Shown here piece after piece: positions 1-8,161 of a DNA stretch of 38,424 nucleotides. The notes under the pieces were generated by a model. That model had not been told where the DNA came from. It saw only the letters and a list, made by a program, of their open reading frames with translations, and did not search any database. A program made the translations under genes and the position numbers. Position 1 is the first letter of the stretch. Every line of letters starts with the position of its first letter. Source of the stretch: a bacterium (lineage in GTDB: Bacteria > Cyanobacteriota > Vampirovibrionia > Gastranaerophilales > Gastranaerophilaceae); assembly GCA_017512405.1 (NCBI GenBank), contig JAFWGJ010000113.1:1-38424 (forward strand). Direction: 5' to 3'.

Positions 1-332
1 ATATTAGGGAATGAGAGGGTAAGAGTATGTGTTTCTTTGTTTGCGTTTATATAAGTTTCGTCTTCAAAATTAACTGCGAATTCATTGTCGCTTTCATTTA
101 TCGGAATATCTTCGGATGTATAAATTGAACCTAAAATAACACCTTCTTCAGAGTTTTCATCCATAAGGCAAGCGACTTGTTCGCCAACGGAGAGGATAAA
201 ATAGAATTTATCTTTGTAAGTTTTTTTCTGTAAAATCGCAAGCCAAAATGAAGTTATATTATCATCGGCAAATTGAACTCTTGCTCTTGCGGTTTTTGGA
301 TTGATGGCAGTTACAGTTCCGAACTTTAACAC
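1..332 (-). CDS. Baseplate assembly protein V (gpV-like), partial
   Basis: The 5' part of a baseplate spike gene that runs off the left edge, with 110 codons visible. The N-terminus reads MLKFGTVTAINPKTARARVQ and continues with a stretch containing WLAILQ, LSVGEQVACLMDE and GVILGSIY. This is the OB-fold pattern of P2 gpV / phage baseplate assembly V proteins, which form the central spike that pierces the outer membrane. The start is a GTG at 332-330, chosen because a GGAGG at 344-340 sits 7 nt upstream. The first bases overlap the stop codon of the gpD-like gene, so the two are probably translationally coupled. The C-terminal spike domain is outside the window. Confidence 0.8.
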   Translation of the reverse strand, partial: MLKFGTVTAINPKTARARVQFADDNITSFWLAILQKKTYKDKFYFILSVGEQVACLMDENSEEGVILGSIYTSEDIPINESDNEFAVNFEDETYINANKETHTLTLSFPN

Positions 333-1294
333 GACTTCACCTCCAAACTTGTTGCATAGCCTGAAGTTTTATCGATAATATGATGAGCTTCCGCAATGTG
401 ATATTTCCCTGAAAAATGCCCGATATCTTTAACTTCGACATTTAACCCTGCGACTAAAAAAGGATTCCCCGGAAGATTCAATGTGCCTTCAATTGTATAA
501 TTACCTTTTTGAAGTGCCGCATTTGCTTTAACAAGTGCTTGTTGTTTATTTTCACAACGAGAGTCAAGTTTTAAAGTGTCCCCTTTAACACATTTATCAT
601 TCTTGGCAGTAGCCGAGACAATTTTTCCTGTTTTTGGGTTCTTATAAGTAACAGATACGGATTTATATGCGTGGCTTGTTTTTTCTCTTAAGCTGATTGA
701 TGATAAATCTGTTTTATATAGAATTTTAGCGGATTTTGCACTAATAAGTTTTTCGGTTTTATAGAAAACAAGATTCCCATCGGCAATTTTAAATATATAG
801 CCGTATTGTTCAGCAAGCCTTTTCAGGAATGATAAATCACGTTCCTGATTTTGAGTAATTCGCTCAACTTTTATATTCTCAATTTCCCCGACAAGAGTGA
901 GGTTGTGTCTTTTTGCCACTTCACTTGCAATTTGTTGCAGGGTTTTATTTTCGTATCCGACAGAGTTTGGCTGACGGAATGATTTTTTAATCCCTGTAGC
1001 AAGTGCTTTAACAATAACTGTATCAGGAGGTGCATTATATTCAATTTCATCAATTTCAAATGCACCGCAGTTCAACATCTGCTCGCCGACATAACCGACA
1101 CAAAGACGAAGAGCATCACCTTTTGTTGGAATCCAAGCACCGTTCCAAAGGTTCTCGGAATCTTCAAAGGTTATAGTAATTTCATCACTTTGTCCATGTT
1201 CATAATCCGAGTATTCAATACTCAAGACATAATCAGACACGTCCTTTGTGATGTTTTTATTGTTGTATTCAATTTTATAGGTAGGTATTAGCAT
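326..1294 (-). CDS. Late control protein D-like baseplate hub protein (P2 gpD / Mu gp44 type)
   Basis: A 322-aa protein of the phage late-control D family, a structural homologue of T4 gp27 that forms the baseplate hub beneath the tail tube. The N-terminal half has the typical Y-x-Y-N pattern with a D-Y-E-H-G-x-S-D-E stretch. The middle contains LQQIASEVAKRHNL and RDLSFLKRLAEQYGYIFKI, the characteristic core of the family. The ATG directly follows the TAA of the gpX-like gene. It lies between gpX and gpV, exactly as in P2-type tails. Length is normal for the family. Confidence 0.88.
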   Translation of the reverse strand: MLIPTYKIEYNNKNITKDVSDYVLSIEYSDYEHGQSDEITITFEDSENLWNGAWIPTKGDALRLCVGYVGEQMLNCGAFEIDEIEYNAPPDTVIVKALATGIKKSFRQPNSVGYENKTLQQIASEVAKRHNLTLVGEIENIKVERITQNQERDLSFLKRLAEQYGYIFKIADGNLVFYKTEKLISAKSAKILYKTDLSSISLREKTSHAYKSVSVTYKNPKTGKIVSATAKNDKCVKGDTLKLDSRCENKQQALVKANAALQKGNYTIEGTLNLPGNPFLVAGLNVEVKDIGHFSGKYHIAEAHHIIDKTSGYATSLEVKSC

Positions 1295-1510
1295 TTATTT
1301 TTTCCATGGGGGTAAGATAAACTTTATTGTTTCGGATTCATCCAAGACAGGGATTTTTAGTTTGATTCCTGATTCTAAAATCGGGGTGATGGGAACTTCA
1401 GGGTTGGCTCTGATAATAGGCTCATATTTTGTGGGATTTTTATAAAACTTATATGCGATTAAATCCCATCGGTCTTTGTCTTTAGTAATGTAGGAATAAT
1501 ATTCGGTCAT
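1295..1510 (-). CDS. Tail protein X (gpX, LysM-like)
   Basis: A 71-aa protein of the P2 gpX family, a small LysM-like baseplate or tail-completion protein. It shows the usual start TEYYSYITKDKDRWDLIAYK, followed by a proline-rich end (ILPPWKK) with the hydrophobic repeat expected of one LysM-type fold. Its ATG overlaps the stop codon of the upstream gpU gene (TAATG) and its own TAA abuts the ATG of gpD, so it is embedded in a tightly coupled tail operon. The gene order U-X-D-V supports the call strongly despite the short length. Confidence 0.85.
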   Translation of the reverse strand: MTEYYSYITKDKDRWDLIAYKFYKNPTKYEPIIRANPEVPITPILESGIKLKIPVLDESETIKFILPPWKK

Positions 1511-1929
1511 TATCTGCGTTTAAGTCCTTTTTCTTCTTCCTCGTCATCAGGGATTTTTCCTGTGTATTCTTTTAGTTGAAGTTCAACCTGAATGGCGATC
1601 AAGTCACCTTCAGGACTTGTTTGTTCTGTTGTTTTTTGTATTTGAGATATAACGAATGCTCCGATATATTCGCCATTTCCTTTTATGAATTTGAGAGGTT
1701 TGCCGAGTTTAGCGTTCTCTCTGATTTTTAAAATCTCATCTTCAGGTGTGCAAAAAGTCGAATGTAAGTTCAGTTTTATTGTGAATTCCTGCAAATTCTC
1801 GCCCAAGAATTGAAGAAGAGTTTTATTGTTAATTCGCTCGTGTTCTGCGTAATTATAGGTTATTGTTTCGGCAATGCCGTCAAAGTATGTTATTAAATCG
1901 AATTGAATATCACCAAGCTGTGCAAACAT
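1510..1929 (-). CDS. Tail protein U (P2 gpU family)
   Basis: A 139-aa gpU family tail protein, associated in P2 with tail completion at the end of the tube. It begins MFAQLGDIQFDLITYFDG and contains LQFLGENLQEFTIKLNLH and an N-G-E-Y-I-G-A-F-V-I segment, the conserved gpU features. The ATG overlaps the tape-measure stop (TGATG). The C-terminus is acidic and charged (DDEEEEKGLKRR). No anomaly in length or composition is seen. Confidence 0.87.
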   Translation of the reverse strand: MFAQLGDIQFDLITYFDGIAETITYNYAEHERINNKTLLQFLGENLQEFTIKLNLHSTFCTPEDEILKIRENAKLGKPLKFIKGNGEYIGAFVISQIQKTTEQTSPEGDLIAIQVELQLKEYTGKIPDDEEEEKGLKRR

Positions 1930-4382
1930 CAGTAAGCCAACCTTTCTCTTCGTTCAAATTCTCTTTTTAATAACGCAACAACTTCATCTTTGTGCTTTTT
2001 GAGAAGTTGTGAGAATTCATCTTTTGATGCTCCGGCCGGCATTGATATTGTCGGGGAATAATGAACAACGAATGACGAACCTCCGCCAACTCCGACTCTT
2101 CCAATGTTTCCTTTAATACCGCCGATCATAAGTCCCAAATTTTTATTCATAGCATTTACAAGCGGTTGAGGTTTCATAGTTGAAATTATGGTTTCAATAA
2201 TTTTTACTTTGTTTAAGTCTTTCAATGCACCAGTCTTTGCCGGAGAATGTGGGAGGTGATCCCTGATAATTTGTGCGTGTTTCCCGATTGCTTCTTTGGT
2301 TTTTCCAAGTTTTGATAAAATGCCGTTTGCAAGCATATCCCCGATTTTTTTACCAAATTCAAAAACTTTAGTTATTAGTTCGACAATTTTAACGATAATA
2401 TTTGCAATGGCTTTTCCGACTTTAACACCCATTGCTTCGGCTTTTCCTCCTGTATCTTCTACAGGCTTGATGAGTTTTTTAAACCAATCAATAAGGGCTT
2501 TAACAGGTTTAACTAAAGGACTTAATGCATCACCTAATCTTTTAAATAAAGGCATAAGAGGTGCAAGTCCTTCTTTAAGTCCTGCCCATACACCTTTAAA
2601 AAATGCTGTAATCGGCTTCCAATACTTGTAAATAACAAATACAACAGCACTAATTGCAAGTGCTATCCAACCGATCGGCGAGGTGAGAAGTGTAACCGAA
2701 AATGCTCTGAATGCCATAATTGCTTTTCCGATCATTGACGGAATTCCTAAAAATCCGTTTTTAAGTGCAATTAAACCCTTTGTAAAATTAGCAGGAATTG
2801 CCCTAATAGAAGAAATAGTCCAATCTTTAAGAGCGATTGTTGATTTTGATATATTTGTAGGGAGTTCTTTAAATCCTTTAACTATACCTTCTTTTAAATT
2901 TTTATCAATTCTGCGGATATCTGCCATCAATCCTTTTTTTAGAGAGAATGTACTTAAATCAAAACCGAGCGGATTACCTGATGCTTTTATTTTTGAACCG
3001 AATGTAAGGTTGTGAGCGGAGGTGTTTAATCCTAAAAATTCAAGTAATTTAATTGAATTCTTAACTAACACAGGAGTTAAATCTCTTGCATAACCTAAAA
3101 ACGTGCCATATCCTTTTACAAGTTTTCCGATTAACATTGTGGCAGTTCCGAGTGCTGTTAGAACCAAACCGACACCAATCGTTCCGATAATTGCAGAGAA
3201 GATTCCTTTTTGTAAAACAGGATGTTGATTTATCTTCGTCAATAATTCGTTTATTTTTTCAATCGGTTTGTGCAAATGAGGGAAAACTAACTCTTTCATA
3301 TTGATTTTTAAGAGTTTGAATTGCTCTGATGTTGTTTCCAACATATGGTTAAAGTCCTCATCCATAATACCGTCAGCACCAAGAGCCGATGCTTTAATTC
3401 TTCGATATTCATCGAGGTTCTGCATCATAGGTTTCAGGAAATTCAAGTCGGTTTTATTCCTGAATATTTCTGAAACTTTAAATACGTCTCCGCCTGTTAA
3501 TTGGTTAATTAAAACAACCATCTCTTCAATCGGATCTTTATTTTCTGCAATAACCTGATTTAAGAATGCCGGAAGATTGACACCATACAATTCCTTAAAT
3601 CTATTAACCGCCATCGGGGAAGTTATTGCTTGCAAGAAACTTTCAAAATTTGTTGCCGCTTCGGGAGCAGATCCTGCACCTTTCATTGCAACTTGAAGTG
3701 CCGCACCTAATTCAGCAACAGCCGGCACTCCTCTCATACCGAGCATACTCGCTCCTGCTGTCAAACTTGGGAATGCGGCAGACATATCTTTTAATTCAAA
3801 TCTGCCCTCTTTTCCTGCTTGAGCCAAAATATCCATTGTTTTAGCGAGGTCGTTTACATTAACCTTTAAGTTATCAGTAACCGAAAAGGCTGTCTTTGAA
3901 ATATCTACTATTTCAGCTTGTGCCGCCGTTGCCGTTCGACCGATTACATTCATATAGTCAAGTGCCGCTGTTGGATCAATACCTGATGCAACTAAAACAT
4001 TCAAACCTTCTGCAATTTCACCACGCATTTGGTTTGTGTATCTTGAAATAGAACCGAGTCTTTCATCCATCTCTTTTAATTGTTCCCCGGATAATTGCCC
4101 AACGTTTCCCAATTCTCTTAATTGATGTTCTAATGCAATGGCTTCGGGAATAGCTTCTGTTATGCCGAGTTTATAAGCAAGTCCTGTGCCTACCGCAGTA
4201 AATCCGGCACCGATTTTTGCCATATTTTGTCCGAGCCGATCCAAGCGTTCAGAGGTTTGATTAATTTTCCTTTGGAGTTTGTCAAACTCCGTTTCAGATT
4301 TTGAAACCGCATCACGAATAACCCTCGACATTTTGTCGATGGCAACAAGAGTTAATGAGACTTTCATCATAGTGTCGAGCAT
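1929..4382 (-). CDS. Tail tape measure protein
   Basis: An 817-aa tape measure protein, which sets tail length and is threaded into the cell with the DNA. The N-terminal ~80 residues form a coiled coil (KLQRKINQTSERLDRLGQNM). This is followed by the TP901-type core, with A-L-D-Y-M-N-V-I-G-R-T-A-T-A and a DMSAAFPSLTAGASMLGMRG stretch. Two or three hydrophobic segments lie in the second half, for example around GTIGVGLVLTALGTATMLIG and SPIGWIALAISAVVFVIYKY. The ATG at 4382 has a GAGGAA about 5 nt upstream and overlaps the end of the frameshifted E' reading frame by 16 nt, the usual arrangement in tailed phages. If about 1.5 angstroms per residue holds, the tail would be roughly 120 nm. Confidence 0.92.
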   Translation of the reverse strand: MLDTMMKVSLTLVAIDKMSRVIRDAVSKSETEFDKLQRKINQTSERLDRLGQNMAKIGAGFTAVGTGLAYKLGITEAIPEAIALEHQLRELGNVGQLSGEQLKEMDERLGSISRYTNQMRGEIAEGLNVLVASGIDPTAALDYMNVIGRTATAAQAEIVDISKTAFSVTDNLKVNVNDLAKTMDILAQAGKEGRFELKDMSAAFPSLTAGASMLGMRGVPAVAELGAALQVAMKGAGSAPEAATNFESFLQAITSPMAVNRFKELYGVNLPAFLNQVIAENKDPIEEMVVLINQLTGGDVFKVSEIFRNKTDLNFLKPMMQNLDEYRRIKASALGADGIMDEDFNHMLETTSEQFKLLKINMKELVFPHLHKPIEKINELLTKINQHPVLQKGIFSAIIGTIGVGLVLTALGTATMLIGKLVKGYGTFLGYARDLTPVLVKNSIKLLEFLGLNTSAHNLTFGSKIKASGNPLGFDLSTFSLKKGLMADIRRIDKNLKEGIVKGFKELPTNISKSTIALKDWTISSIRAIPANFTKGLIALKNGFLGIPSMIGKAIMAFRAFSVTLLTSPIGWIALAISAVVFVIYKYWKPITAFFKGVWAGLKEGLAPLMPLFKRLGDALSPLVKPVKALIDWFKKLIKPVEDTGGKAEAMGVKVGKAIANIIVKIVELITKVFEFGKKIGDMLANGILSKLGKTKEAIGKHAQIIRDHLPHSPAKTGALKDLNKVKIIETIISTMKPQPLVNAMNKNLGLMIGGIKGNIGRVGVGGGSSFVVHYSPTISMPAGASKDEFSQLLKKHKDEVVALLKREFERRERLAY

Positions 4383-4612
4383 TGTTCCTCTAATTCCGTA
4401 TTTTGATTATTCGTGTACTTAATTGCCTCTTTGCACCAGTATGCGATTTGAGGTATGGACATTTTCCCGATTTCCGAATACTGCCAACCAGTTATTTTGC
4501 ACAGATGAATTATTGACTGTGAATCAGGTAAAACATCTATGCAACGATCTGCTCTATTTCTTCCTGTGTCAGAGTTTCTTCCTTTACTTCTGTGGCTTTC
4601 GCCTCTGTGAAC
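4367..4612 (-). CDS. Tail assembly chaperone E' extension, made by -1 frameshift
   Basis: An open frame without its own start, read as the C-terminal part of a fusion with the upstream gpE-like gene. After a -1 slip at 4618-4612 the frame stays open for 81 codons, to a TGA at 4369-4367. The fusion would have about 156 aa. The new C-terminal part contains ITGWQYSEIGKMSIPQIAYW, which has the tryptophan-rich, S-E-I-x-x-M pattern of phage gpE'/GpT-type proteins. It ends inside the tape-measure gene, as its counterparts do in P2, Mu and lambda. This extension is thought to recruit the tape measure during tail assembly. The frame is open throughout, which argues strongly that it is translated. Confidence 0.82.
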   Translation of the reverse strand, partial: VHRGESHRSKGRNSDTGRNRADRCIDVLPDSQSIIHLCKITGWQYSEIGKMSIPQIAYWCKEAIKYTNNQNTELEEQCSTL

Positions 4613-4836
4613 TTTCCCGATATTTCCGCCTGTAATGCTATAACATCTTCCAAGTCAAGTTCTAATATATCTTCGTAAACTAACTTCTGACCGTCTATTT
4701 CGGCAAGTTCCGCAATAAGTGCGTAGGGAATTTCCTCTGAAGTCTTTGCTTTTTGTTGTGCTTGCAGGAGGTCAAATCCTCTTCCTTTTTTCAATGTTGC
4801 AATTTTTCCTGACGGTAATGTGATTTTTTTAGTCAT
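4537..4836 (-). CDS. Tail assembly protein E (Mu gp41 / P2 gpE type)
   Basis: A 99-aa protein starting MTKKITLPSGKIATLKKGRG, with the lysine-rich start and a YALIAELAEIDGQKLVYEDI stretch typical of phage tail assembly chaperones of the gpE/gp41 family. It lies between the tube protein and the tape measure. Codons 74-75 (GGA AAG), preceded by a G, form the heptamer G GGA AAG at which some ribosomes are expected to slip back one base. Most would terminate at the TAG at 4539-4537 and give this short form. The excess of short over fused product is functionally important in related phages. Confidence 0.85.
   Translation of the reverse strand: MTKKITLPSGKIATLKKGRGFDLLQAQQKAKTSEEIPYALIAELAEIDGQKLVYEDILELDLEDVIALQAEISGKFTEAKATEVKEETLTQEEIEQIVA
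4612..4618 (-). other. Programmed -1 frameshift slippery heptamer GGGAAAG
   Basis: On the minus strand the sequence reads G GGA AAG in register with the gpE frame (GGA is codon 74). This is the X XXY YYZ arrangement and the same heptamer used by lambda gpG/gpGT. The -1 frame downstream has no stop for 81 codons and encodes an E'-like tail. Heptamer, register and open frame are seen directly. Use of the site is inferred from the lambda, P2 and Mu precedents. Confidence 0.85.
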
Positions 4837-4838
4837 TT

Positions 4839-5360
4839 TTACGCTCCTATATTTTTCTTGTATTTATTCAACATATCAATTCCGCCTACTTTATAAATGT
4901 TTTCAAGAACATCAATTTCAAATAAAGGAACACCATCCACCACGAGTTTTGCATAAGTAACAGACATTGTAGTTTCGTACTCTGCATTTTCGTGAGGTTT
5001 AATATTACCAAGCGGAAATTCTTTAAATGTTCCAATTAAAAATGCTGTAGCAGGAACTTCCTCAATTCTTCCAGTTCCGTTATATGTTTCAAGAGAAGCA
5101 CGAACCTGAATCATTGAAGCTGTAAATGGTGTTGCTGATGCAAGTAAAACTTCGGGATATAATGCATTCCATTTAATCTTACATTCTAATTTATCAATCC
5201 CGGAGAAAAACTCGGCAGAACCCACCATACCTAATGCCTTATGCTCTGCAAGTTTATGCTTTATCTGCGGTAGTTGAACTTCTTCAGCTCTTCCGAGAAG
5301 ATTTATCCCATTCATATAAACATTTGCATTTGTAAGTTTGTTAATCTTAATTTTGCTCAT
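4839..5360 (-). CDS. Major tail tube protein (P2 FII / Mu gpM type)
   Basis: A 173-aa protein of the FII tube family, which polymerises into the inner tube of the contractile tail. Typical features are an early N-V-Y-x-N-G-x-N-L-L-G-R-A-E-E-V stretch, an internal K-A-L-G-M-V-G-S-A-E-F-F-S-G segment and a C-terminal VDGVPLFEIDVLENIYKVGG. It follows the sheath gene and a 59-aa small gene and precedes gpE, matching the P2 order FI-FII-E. The length is the usual one. Confidence 0.9.
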   Translation of the reverse strand: MSKIKINKLTNANVYMNGINLLGRAEEVQLPQIKHKLAEHKALGMVGSAEFFSGIDKLECKIKWNALYPEVLLASATPFTASMIQVRASLETYNGTGRIEEVPATAFLIGTFKEFPLGNIKPHENAEYETTMSVTYAKLVVDGVPLFEIDVLENIYKVGGIDMLNKYKKNIGA

Positions 5361-5363
5361 AAC

Positions 5364-5543
5364 CTATTCCTTTTTGAATAATCCGCATTCTCCGATTGCT
5401 ACATCCGAGTAATGAAGTATAACTATCTCTTGACTGATGGCTTGGATTAAAGGGCATTTTTTCTTATTTGCACATTTTTTGCAGATATCGTAATCTTCAA
5501 AATAAATTGCAAGTTCGCCCCAAGAGTTTATTTCAGCTCTCAT
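5364..5543 (-). CDS. Small cysteine-containing protein between sheath and tube genes
   Basis: A 59-aa open frame starting MRAEINSWGELAIYFEDYDI. Its ATG overlaps the sheath stop codon in an ATGA junction, and it ends 3 bp before the tube gene start, so it fills the gap exactly and is almost certainly translated. The middle contains C-K-K-C-A-N-K-K-K-C-P (cysteines at residues 21, 24 and 30), with a fourth cysteine near the C-terminus. This suggests a small metal-binding or disulphide-linked fold. No family is recognised. P2 and Mu have no gene here, so it is an accessory insertion in the tail operon, perhaps a minor structural or assembly protein. Confidence 0.65.
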   Translation of the reverse strand: MRAEINSWGELAIYFEDYDICKKCANKKKCPLIQAISQEIVILHYSDVAIGECGLFKKE

Positions 5544-6772
5544 TTAGTTCCCAATGATTTTAGTAATTCGATATCGATAAAACTTTCAAAAGTAATACGT
5601 TCTGCCGGAGTCGGAGGCATAAACTCAACATCGAACACTAAATGCCCATTGGCTATTTCCGTTACAGGATTTTTATCAGGATTATATGAACACTTGCCAT
5701 CAATAAGTGCGCCACGCCCGATTAGTGTCCTAATAAATGCGTTTACTGATTCATTGATTGAATCAATTAAACCGTCATCTATCGGGAAGTCGATAAACTG
5801 TAACATTGAATATTCAACACTCTCATGGAGAATATCAGCAGTTCTTCTTATGTTTATAAAATTAGTAACGTGTGTTGAACTTGGATACGCTGACGATCTG
5901 TTGCCCCAAGTCCTGAATCCTGAACCGTAAGAATTAAATACAGTTACAACACCTGCCTCGTTTAAAGCATTAACTTCACTTGATGGATCATTTATCATTG
6001 AAGTTAATTGTTTTTCAACACCTATAATTCCGTTTATTGTTGAATTTGAAGGACTCCAATGATAACCTTTATCGATATCTTTAGCGGCAATAACACCTGC
6101 TAATCTTTGAGAATAAGGCTCTAAAATATTTGAATCTGAATTAGAATCATAAACTTTAAGATGAGGATAGCATAAGACGATTCTGTCTGATGCAATATTG
6201 AAGTTAATTGTACCCTCTGAACCACGACCTGTGATTACATCTTGAACAGTTGCACCAACAGGAGCATCAACTAATCCGATTGCTCGGATTTTATCACATA
6301 CAGTTTTTAATGCAGATACAACGGCGGTTTCTTCGCAATAAACTGGAGCGATTATTGTTTTAGGAAAGTATCCGAATAAAGAATAACAGTCCTCAAAGGC
6401 TTTCATGCCTGTTCTTTTCCCTGTTGTTGCATTTACTCCACCAATAATATCTGCTTTTAATACATCTGAAACAGATTCGTGTTTAGACGGATCAAATACA
6501 TTTACTACGATTACAACACCTGCGCCCTGATCAAAAATTGCTTGTAATGCTTGAGGTATTGTATAACCATTTTTAGGTGAACCGAAATATTTAACAGCAT
6601 CAATTTCATTTAATATTAGCGTTGGCTCGTTTACTGTTCTATATTCGGCATCAACATCTTCAAGTGGTGCTGTTCCGACAAGTCCTATTACTGCCGTTTT
6701 AACGGTTCTAATCGTTCTTGCACCTTTTTCAATTTCTATTGTTTCAACGCCATGTAAAAAACTTGCAGGCAT
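5540..6772 (-). CDS. Contractile tail sheath protein (P2 FI / Mu gpL type)
   Basis: A 410-aa tail sheath protein. It starts MPASFLHGVETIEIEKGART with the conserved G-V-E segment that forms the inter-subunit extended arm. It continues with AVIGLVGTAP and the mid-protein Y-P-H-L-K-V-Y, and ends with a typical sheath domain containing SGFRTWGNRSS, FINIRRTADILHESVEYSML and an I-D-G-K-C motif. Sheath subunits contract to drive the tube through the envelope, so this phage is a myovirus. The gene overlaps the following 59-aa gene by 4 nt. Confidence 0.93.
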   Translation of the reverse strand: MPASFLHGVETIEIEKGARTIRTVKTAVIGLVGTAPLEDVDAEYRTVNEPTLILNEIDAVKYFGSPKNGYTIPQALQAIFDQGAGVVIVVNVFDPSKHESVSDVLKADIIGGVNATTGKRTGMKAFEDCYSLFGYFPKTIIAPVYCEETAVVSALKTVCDKIRAIGLVDAPVGATVQDVITGRGSEGTINFNIASDRIVLCYPHLKVYDSNSDSNILEPYSQRLAGVIAAKDIDKGYHWSPSNSTINGIIGVEKQLTSMINDPSSEVNALNEAGVVTVFNSYGSGFRTWGNRSSAYPSSTHVTNFINIRRTADILHESVEYSMLQFIDFPIDDGLIDSINESVNAFIRTLIGRGALIDGKCSYNPDKNPVTEIANGHLVFDVEFMPPTPAERITFESFIDIELLKSLGTK

Positions 6773-6774
6773 TA

Positions 6775-7191
6775 TTAATCCTCCATTTCTTCTATACTTG
6801 GGGTAGAGAGTGTAAATAATATTTCATATTGCCATATACCGTTTGTTTCCGATATAAAGCCTTCTTTATTAGGGGTTAACTTTGTACATTCAGGAATTTT
6901 ATATCCGCATAAAACCTGTTTAACTTTGTCGAGTGTTTCATAAGCACCATTATTATTGCGTAGGTTTCTCGTAACCACAGTTATTGCAAAATTAAGACCT
7001 TTGTCTTGGGATATAATCCCTATTGAATTTAAGTTGGAATAATTTCCGCCTCTATAATGTACAAGTATTGCGCCAACAGGATGTATTAAAATAAATTCTT
7101 GCGGTTTTTCAGGAAATCCCTGAACTAAAAACTGTGGGAATTTATCTTTTAAATACTGAATTATTGAATTTTCAATATCTCTAATACTCAA
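6775..7191 (-). CDS. Mu gp37-like protein (DUF1834)
   Basis: A 138-aa protein matching the gp37/DUF1834 pattern: N-terminal IRDIENSIIQYLKDKFPQF, a G-F-P-E-K-P segment, central LIHPVGAILVHYRGGNYS and a late R-N-L-R-N-N-N-G-A-Y-E-T-L-D stretch. In Mu this protein belongs to the head-tail joining or tail terminator group. The predicted start is TTG at 7191, inside the end of the preceding DUF1320 gene. The Shine-Dalgarno site is weak, so translational coupling is likely. Its place between gp36-like and sheath genes is exactly that in Mu. Confidence 0.82.
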   Translation of the reverse strand: MSIRDIENSIIQYLKDKFPQFLVQGFPEKPQEFILIHPVGAILVHYRGGNYSNLNSIGIISQDKGLNFAITVVTRNLRNNNGAYETLDKVKQVLCGYKIPECTKLTPNKEGFISETNGIWQYEILFTLSTPSIEEMED

Positions 7192-7621
7192 TATTCATTA
7201 CTCGCTTATTAAATATCCTGTCTGATTCTGTTTTATTTGTTCTGTACTCTCCCGATGTCCTTACATTTGTTTCCTCTTCAGTTTGAAGAGTGATAATTCC
7301 TTTCTTTAAATCTTCCAATGTTTTAATTGCATTTTTATATGCTTGAGTAACCGATTCAGGTATTTCCGTATAAATTCTTCTTGAATAAAGGCGATAAATA
7401 CTTAAATCAATTGCAATTATCCGAAGTAAAGGAAAGTGGTTATTTAAGGGTAGTGTGTATTTTCCCCTTAAATAACCATCAATAAGGGTAGAGGAGTAGA
7501 TAAGTGCTTCCTCACAGACAACCAAATCGACAGTTTCCTGATCGGGGTTGTCATTGGTTAGCTGGATAAGGGTATGTGTACTAACTTGTCTCTCTATATC
7601 TTCGGGGGTACAATATGTCAT
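7181..7621 (-). CDS. Mu gp36-like protein (DUF1320), head-tail connector
   Basis: A 146-aa DUF1320 protein: MTYCTPEDIERQV, then a helical stretch with LIDGYLRGKYTLPLNN and LLRIIAIDLSIYRLYSRR. These are the hallmarks of Mu gp36, a probable head-completion adaptor related to the gp6-type connectors. The ATG overlaps the decoration gene stop (TAATG) and the end overlaps the gp37-like gene by 11 nt. No oddity is seen. Confidence 0.85.
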   Translation of the reverse strand: MTYCTPEDIERQVSTHTLIQLTNDNPDQETVDLVVCEEALIYSSTLIDGYLRGKYTLPLNNHFPLLRIIAIDLSIYRLYSRRIYTEIPESVTQAYKNAIKTLEDLKKGIITLQTEEETNVRTSGEYRTNKTESDRIFNKRVMNIEY

Positions 7622-7959
7622 TAAATACCTCTGATTATTCTGATAACTTCACCATCTGCTCCGTCATCGAGTGCATAACCATTGGATTTTTGATTTTCAC
7701 CTAAAGTGACTGCTTTTCCGTTAGCATCGGATGTTATTTCAGCACCTGCGGTAATTGTTCCACCTGCTTCTACAAGTAAAATACCTGTGGTTGCAACTGG
7801 CGCATACTGACCTGATTCTGTTTCAACATCACAAATACCGTATGCTTTTTCACCGGCACCTGAAACAGTTCCACCAAAAGAAATAAATCTTTGTTTTGGT
7901 AAATCAGCAGTAGCAAGAACTGAATCAATCAACAATGGTTTATAAAGTTTATTTGCCAT
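7621..7959 (-). CDS. Capsid decoration protein-like
   Basis: A 112-aa protein following the capsid cluster. It has small-residue-rich beta structure (ISFGGTVSGAGEKAYGICDV, EAGGTITAGAEITSDANGK) and ends GDGEVI-like then RIIRGI, as in DUF2190/lambda gpD-like head decoration proteins that stabilise the capsid lattice. The reading frame could extend to a GTG at 7965, but that codon lies inside the Shine-Dalgarno AGGAGG. The ATG at 7959, 5 nt after GGAGG, is the better start. Confidence 0.7.
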   Translation of the reverse strand: MANKLYKPLLIDSVLATADLPKQRFISFGGTVSGAGEKAYGICDVETESGQYAPVATTGILLVEAGGTITAGAEITSDANGKAVTLGENQKSNGYALDDGADGEVIRIIRGI

Positions 7960-8161
7960 TTTCACCTCCTGATTTTTCAGGGTTTTCTGTCTTTGTTTTG
8001 TTTTGATTTTTATTTGTTGTAGTGGTTTCTTTTACTACCGTTAAAACATCCTGTAATTTGGTTGCTTGTTTATCATCAAGCTCAATTACATCGCCGATTT
8101 TATACAAATCCCCATTATGCAGAATGTTTGTATTTTTGATTTTGTATTTTTTAGTTGCCAC
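7949..8161 (-). CDS. Small hypothetical protein of the capsid region
   Basis: A 70-aa protein with a short beta-rich N-terminal part (KKYKIKNTNILHNGDLYKIG) followed by GDVIELDDKQATKLQD and a low-complexity Thr/Asn/Lys/Glu tail. Small proteins of this kind often sit beside the major capsid gene in Mu-like phages; no function is claimed. The start is GTG at 8161-8159, 5 nt after GGAGG at 8171-8167. The upstream in-frame ATG at 8182 would put the Shine-Dalgarno site inside the gene. The GTG lies within the last codons of the capsid gene, so the two overlap. Confidence 0.6.
   Translation of the reverse strand: MATKKYKIKNTNILHNGDLYKIGDVIELDDKQATKLQDVLTVVKETTTTNKNQNKTKTENPEKSGGENGK

Noticed and set aside
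2296..3844. Several plus-strand open frames of 70-110 codons across the tape measure gene
   Set aside because: They are antisense shadows of a well-supported 817-aa gene, with no ribosome-binding sites and no family resemblance.
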